A stretch of 18,965 nt of DNA, from contig DBVQ01000041.1 of assembly GCA_002308155.1 (NCBI GenBank), positions 1 through 18,965 of the forward strand, in the 5' to 3' direction. How positions within the stretch are numbered: position 1 is the stretch's first letter; every line of letters begins with the position of its first letter. Origin of the DNA: Christensenella sp. UBA1260 (GTDB lineage: Bacteria; Bacillota; Clostridia; Christensenellales; CAG-917). Made by a program: the position numbers and the translations under genes. Shown one piece after another: positions 17,603 through 18,965 of the stretch. The notes beneath the pieces are model-generated. The model was not told the DNA's origin, searched no databases, and saw only the letters and a list, made by a program, of their open reading frames with translations.

Positions 17603-18463
17603 TCAGTCCTTAAGCCTTTCTTTTCGTGCGTTTTCCGCCGCTTCTTTTTGCTTCACGCCGTCTGCGAGCAAAACTCTTAGTTCTTTCTCGTCCCCTTCGG
17701 CGATTGCATCGCGGTATTCTTGCAAGTGCTTGATTATCTCATCAATGTCGTTGACAAGATAATCTTTGTTTTCAACAAAGAGTTCCGCCCACATATCGGG
17801 ATTGAGCTTTGCAACACGCGTCAAATCTCTGAAACTTCCTGCCGAAAACCCTGCGTGCGAACTGCAATGCGGATTTTTGACATAACTGCTTGACACGATG
17901 TGTGCAAGTTGCGAAGTGTAAGAAATCATTCCGTCATGCTTTTTTGCGTTGCAGATTTCAACATCTGTCGCGCCTATCGCCAAAAACAAGTTTTTGACGA
18001 CTGCAAGCTTTGCAATATCTTGGCTCACGGGCACAAGCACCACGAACGCTTTGTCAAAGAGGGTTGCCATTGAGTGCGATATGCCGCTGAACTCCCTGCC
18101 CGCCATAGGGTGTGTGCCTATGAAGAATAGATTTGGATATTCCTTCTCAAGTCTTGTCATCTCATCAACAATGACGCGCTTGTTTCCGCATATATCCATG
18201 ACGATTGCGCCGTCCTTGAGGTGAGGCACGATATCTCGCATGCTCTCGATTGCGGCGCGTGGGCAGAGCGCAAATATGACGATATCCACTTGCGGCAAAT
18301 CATTTTCTTTGTCAAGCGCGCGCGTGTGAGCATTCAAAAGGCGAGCCTTTTGAAGTACGCTCTTGTCAAGGTCATACCCCAACACTTCGTGCTGTGTATT
18401 TTTGAGTATGGCGCGTCCAAGCGAACCGCCGATAAGCCCCATACCAATGATTGCTATCTTCAT
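17603..18463 (-). CDS. tyrA: Prephenate dehydrogenase
   Basis: Oxidatively decarboxylates prephenate to 4-hydroxyphenylpyruvate using NAD(P)+, committing flux to tyrosine. The 286-residue protein opens with a Rossmann motif GMGLIGGSLG (7-16), has THPMAGRE (117-124) with the conserved His118, and continues with HDGMISYTSQLAH (176-188) and SFRDLTRVA (210-218), all typical of TyrA. It ends after the helical dimerisation domain, with no C-terminal ACT domain, so direct allosteric feedback by an ACT module is not expected. Its ATG overlaps the DAHP synthase stop by 4 bases, and AAGGAG sits 8 bases upstream inside that gene. Arogenate as substrate cannot be excluded from sequence alone. Confidence 0.95.
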   Translation of the reverse strand: MKIAIIGMGLIGGSLGRAILKNTQHEVLGYDLDKSVLQKARLLNAHTRALDKENDLPQVDIVIFALCPRAAIESMRDIVPHLKDGAIVMDICGNKRVIVDEMTRLEKEYPNLFFIGTHPMAGREFSGISHSMATLFDKAFVVLVPVSQDIAKLAVVKNLFLAIGATDVEICNAKKHDGMISYTSQLAHIVSSSYVKNPHCSSHAGFSAGSFRDLTRVAKLNPDMWAELFVENKDYLVNDIDEIIKHLQEYRDAIAEGDEKELRVLLADGVKQKEAAENARKERLKD

Positions 18464-18965
18464 ACATCCATCTCCTTGCCCACAACCGGAAGAAGCGGAC
18501 GAACGGAATTGACAACATCCTCAAACTGTTCAGGACGCAAGGATTGTGCTCCGTCGCAGAGTGCGTGTGGTGGGTCGTTGTGAACTTCAATGATAAGTCC
18601 GTCCACTCCCGCGCCAACGGACGCAAGGCTCAATGGTTTTACAAGCCTTGCAACGCCCGATGCGTGCGATGGGTCAACGATGACCGGCAAATGCGTGCGC
18701 TCTTTGAGGATCGGGATTGCCGAAAGATCAAGCGTATTGCGCGTGTATGGCTCAAACGTTCTTATGCCTCTCTCGCACAGGATGACGTTTTGATTGCCTT
18801 CAGACATGATGTATTCCGCGCTCATGAGCCACTCTTCAATCGTTGCGGAAATGCCGCGCTTCAAAAGAATTGGCTTGTCAAGTTTCCCAACCGCCTTCAA
18901 CAGCTCAAAGTTTTGCATATTGCGTGCGCCGATTTGGATTACGTCCACGTCTTCAAACTCGTCAA
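18460..18965 (-). CDS. aroF: 3-deoxy-7-phosphoheptulonate (DAHP) synthase, C-terminal part
   Basis: First enzyme of the shikimate pathway, condensing phosphoenolpyruvate with erythrose 4-phosphate. Only the last 168 residues or so are in the window; the frame stays open to the right edge, so the start lies outside. QIGARNMQNF, ILLKRG, LCERGIRTFE, TRNTLD, DPSHASG and EVHNDPPHALCDGAQSL are hallmarks of the type I-beta subfamily of Bacillus and Thermotoga, including the metal-site Cys, His, Glu and Asp. A GTG at 18948 is inside the barrel and is not the start. Whether an N-terminal ACT-like or chorismate mutase regulatory domain exists cannot be seen. This is the most upstream operon gene visible, and the operon promoter is not in the window. 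Confidence 0.95.
   Translation of the reverse strand, partial: DEFEDVDVIQIGARNMQNFELLKAVGKLDKPILLKRGISATIEEWLMSAEYIMSEGNQNVILCERGIRTFEPYTRNTLDLSAIPILKERTHLPVIVDPSHASGVARLVKPLSLASVGAGVDGLIIEVHNDPPHALCDGAQSLRPEQFEDVVNSVRPLLPVVGKEMDV

Noticed and set aside
1..18965. CRISPR arrays, insertion sequences, tRNA or rRNA genes
   Set aside because: I saw no regularly spaced direct repeats, transposase frames, cloverleaf sequences or rRNA signatures on either strand.

Overview
The window reads as a piece of a chromosome from a Gram-positive, low-to-mid-GC bacterium of the Bacillota, most likely an uncultured gut-type member of the Clostridia. This rests on consensus sigma-A promoters, AAGGAG-like ribosome sites, a DUF4364 gene (a family I associate with Clostridia) and a very large membrane-anchored surface protein with MBG/YDG-type repeats. 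The taxonomic call is inference. Every gene I can support lies on the minus strand, so transcription runs from right to left.

Right part (about 12157-18965): a compact aromatic amino-acid operon. In transcription order it encodes DAHP synthase (cut by the window edge), prephenate dehydrogenase, 3-dehydroquinate synthase, EPSP synthase, a divergent chorismate synthase, a stand-alone AroQ-class chorismate mutase, a shikimate dehydrogenase-shikimate kinase fusion, and type II 3-dehydroquinate dehydratase. These cover all seven steps to chorismate plus the two steps towards tyrosine. Spacing is tight, with two 4-base ATGA overlaps and gaps of 1, 8 and 10 bases. An AT-rich hairpin with a T-run ends the operon. 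Prephenate dehydratase and an aminotransferase are not in view.

Middle part (about 11137-12093): a small separate unit with a near-consensus promoter, a DUF4364 winged-helix-like gene, a GC-rich and highly foldable non-coding stretch of about 185 bases starting 8 bases after the stop codon, and a perfect 12-bp terminator hairpin. The non-coding stretch has a closing stem joining its ends and several strong internal hairpins. It is very likely a structured RNA, and from memory it resembles the raiA motif class. I consider this the most interesting item in the window.

Left part (23-11062): a single gene of 3,634 codons with its own consensus promoter. It encodes a secreted giant protein with a signal peptide, Ig-like and MBG/YDG-type repeats and a C-terminal transmembrane anchor, without an LPXTG motif. 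The first several hundred bases of its coding sequence are clearly AT-richer than the rest, and its leader can fold so as to hide the ribosome-binding site.
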